7,529 nucleotides of DNA from Microbacterium sp. (GTDB lineage Bacteria; Actinomycetota; Actinomycetes; Actinomycetales; Microbacteriaceae): the NCBI GenBank assembly GCA_003248845.1, contig QFPD01000093.1, positions 1-7,529 on the forward strand. Direction: 5' to 3'. Below are positions 6,773 through 7,529 of this stretch, piece after piece. The notes beneath the pieces were generated by a model, which was not told the DNA's origin, did not search any database, and saw only the letters and a program-made list of their open reading frames with translations. Position 1 is the stretch's first letter. Every line of letters starts with the position of its first letter. The position numbers and the translations under genes were made by a program.

Positions 6773-6781
6773 CCCTCGCCG
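6748..6781. terminator. Perfect 12-bp hairpin between convergent genes, likely bidirectional terminator
   Basis: CGGCGAGGGCTA (6748-6759) and TAGCCCTCGCCG (6770-6781) are exact inverted repeats around a 10-base loop. The left arm encodes part of the conserved RGEGY wing of the response regulator, and the right arm begins with its TAG stop. On the other strand the hairpin starts 7 bases past the phoH2 stop. It is symmetric, GC-rich and placed to stop both transcripts, but has no T-run on either side, so it would be an L-shaped (U-less) or Rho-assisted terminator. The pairing is directly visible; the function is inferred. Confidence 0.65.
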
Positions 6782-6788
6782 TCACGCG

Positions 6789-7529
6789 TCAGCTCAGTTC
6801 GCCCTGCTCCAGCAGATCGGTGACGAGCGCGGCGATCGCGGAGCGCTCCGAGCGCGTCAGGGTCACGTGCCCGAACAGGGCGTGGCCCTTGAGCGTCTCG
6901 ATGACGGAGGCGACGCCGTCGTGGCGGCCCACGCGGAGGTTGTCGCGCTGACCGACGTCGTGAGTGAGCACGACGCGCGAGTTCTGTCCCATGCGGCTGA
7001 GGACCGTCAGCAGCACGTTCCGCTCGAGCGACTGCGCCTCGTCGACGATCACGAACGCGTCATGCAGCGACCGGCCGCGAATGTGCGTGAGCGGGAGCAC
7101 CTCGAGCATCCCTCGCGCGACGACCTCTTCGAGCACGTTCCCTGAGACGACCGAGCCGAGCGTGTCGAACACAGCCTGCCCCCACGGGTTCATCTTGTCG
7201 CCCTGGTCGCCGGGCAGGTAGCCGAGCTCCTGCCCGCCGACGGCGAACAGCGGCCGGAAGACGATGATCTTCTTCTGCTGCTGCCGCTCGAGAACCGCCT
7301 CGAGGCCCGCGCACAGCGCGAGCGCCGACTTGCCCGTGCCCGCTCGGCCTCCGAGCGACACGATCCCGACCTCGGGGTCGAGCAGCAGATCGATCGCGAT
7401 GCGCTGCTCGGCCGAGCGCCCGTGCAAGCCGAAGACGTCTCGGTCACCGCGCACGAGTTTGTAGCCGCCGTCGCCCGTCACTCGGCCGAGGGCCGAGCCC
7501 CGTTCGGAGTGGAGGATGAGCCCCGTGTT
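6789..7529 (-). CDS. phoH2: PhoH family ATPase of PIN-PhoH (PhoH2) type, C-terminal 246 residues
   Basis: In the actinobacterial PhoH2 family an N-terminal PIN ribonuclease domain is fused to a PhoH ATPase, and mycobacterial PhoH2 has been described as an ATP-dependent RNA helicase and ribonuclease. The window shows the inter-domain linker ([15 protein letters not shown], then [25 protein letters not shown]) and the complete PhoH domain. Walker A is GGRAGTGKS (visible residues 60-68), followed by [17 protein letters not shown], then [19 protein letters not shown] with Walker B Asp163-Glu164, and [10 protein letters not shown]. These are near-invariant in the family and intact here. The N-terminus, including the presumed PIN domain and the start codon, lies beyond the right edge; the linker is why I infer the fused form. 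The gene is convergent with the response regulator, stop to stop with 16 bases between, and they share the hairpin at 6748-6781. Confidence 0.93.
   Translation of the reverse strand, partial: NTGLILHSERGSALGRVTGDGGYKLVRGDRDVFGLHGRSAEQRIAIDLLLDPEVGIVSLGGRAGTGKSALALCAGLEAVLERQQQKKIIVFRPLFAVGGQELGYLPGDQGDKMNPWGQAVFDTLGSVVSGNVLEEVVARGMLEVLPLTHIRGRSLHDAFVIVDEAQSLERNVLLTVLSRMGQNSRVVLTHDVGQRDNLRVGRHDGVASVIETLKGHALFGHVTLTRSERSAIAALVTDLLEQGELS

Noticed and set aside
1..7529. Mobile elements, CRISPR arrays, tRNA, rRNA, riboswitches, tandem repeats and frameshifted genes
   Set aside because: None was seen. Genes are intact apart from the two cut by the window edges, gaps are all under 80 bases, and composition looks even throughout.

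Overview
The window is GC-rich, densely coded DNA with G/C at most third codon positions. Gene content, gene order and protein sequence all fit a high-GC actinobacterium. My best guess is Microbacteriaceae, probably Microbacterium or a close relative; this rests on remembered sequence similarity, not a search. The genes look chromosomal and housekeeping. I see no insertion sequence, phage gene, tRNA, rRNA or CRISPR array.

Layout, left to right. Positions 1-683 (minus) hold the first two thirds of ispH, the last enzyme of the MEP isoprenoid pathway, cut by the window edge. Divergent from it are xseA (756-2036) and xseB (2101-2322), the two subunits of exonuclease VII. Next come a membrane-anchored DUF4245 protein (2363-2989) and a beta-carbonic anhydrase (2986-3639) joined by an ATGA stop/start overlap, then class II fumarase fumC (3674-5071). 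After a short gap holding a weak hairpin and a promoter-like -10 there is a two-component system: a histidine kinase with almost no extracytoplasmic part (5124-6119) and an OmpR/PhoB-type response regulator (6116-6772), also joined by ATGA. Convergent with it, on the minus strand, is the C-terminal part of a PIN-PhoH (PhoH2) ATPase (6789-7529), cut by the right edge.

Neighbourhood: ispH, xseA, xseB, DUF4245, fumC and phoH2 lie near one another in many actinobacteria (in Mycobacterium tuberculosis roughly Rv1095-Rv1110). There glpX commonly lies beside fumC. Here a carbonic anhydrase occupies that interval, and a two-component system lies between fumC and phoH2. These are the two locally distinctive parts of an otherwise ordinary region.

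Regulation: three genes (ispH, xseB, the kinase) have a -10-like hexamer 6-7 bases before the start codon, which predicts leaderless transcripts. xseA, the carbonic anhydrase, fumC and the response regulator instead have clear Shine-Dalgarno sequences. A perfect 12-bp hairpin overlaps the 3' end of the response regulator gene and sits between the convergent genes. The heptamer GGATGCC/GGCATCC occurs 15 times, far more than base composition predicts. I found no clearly new biological system.
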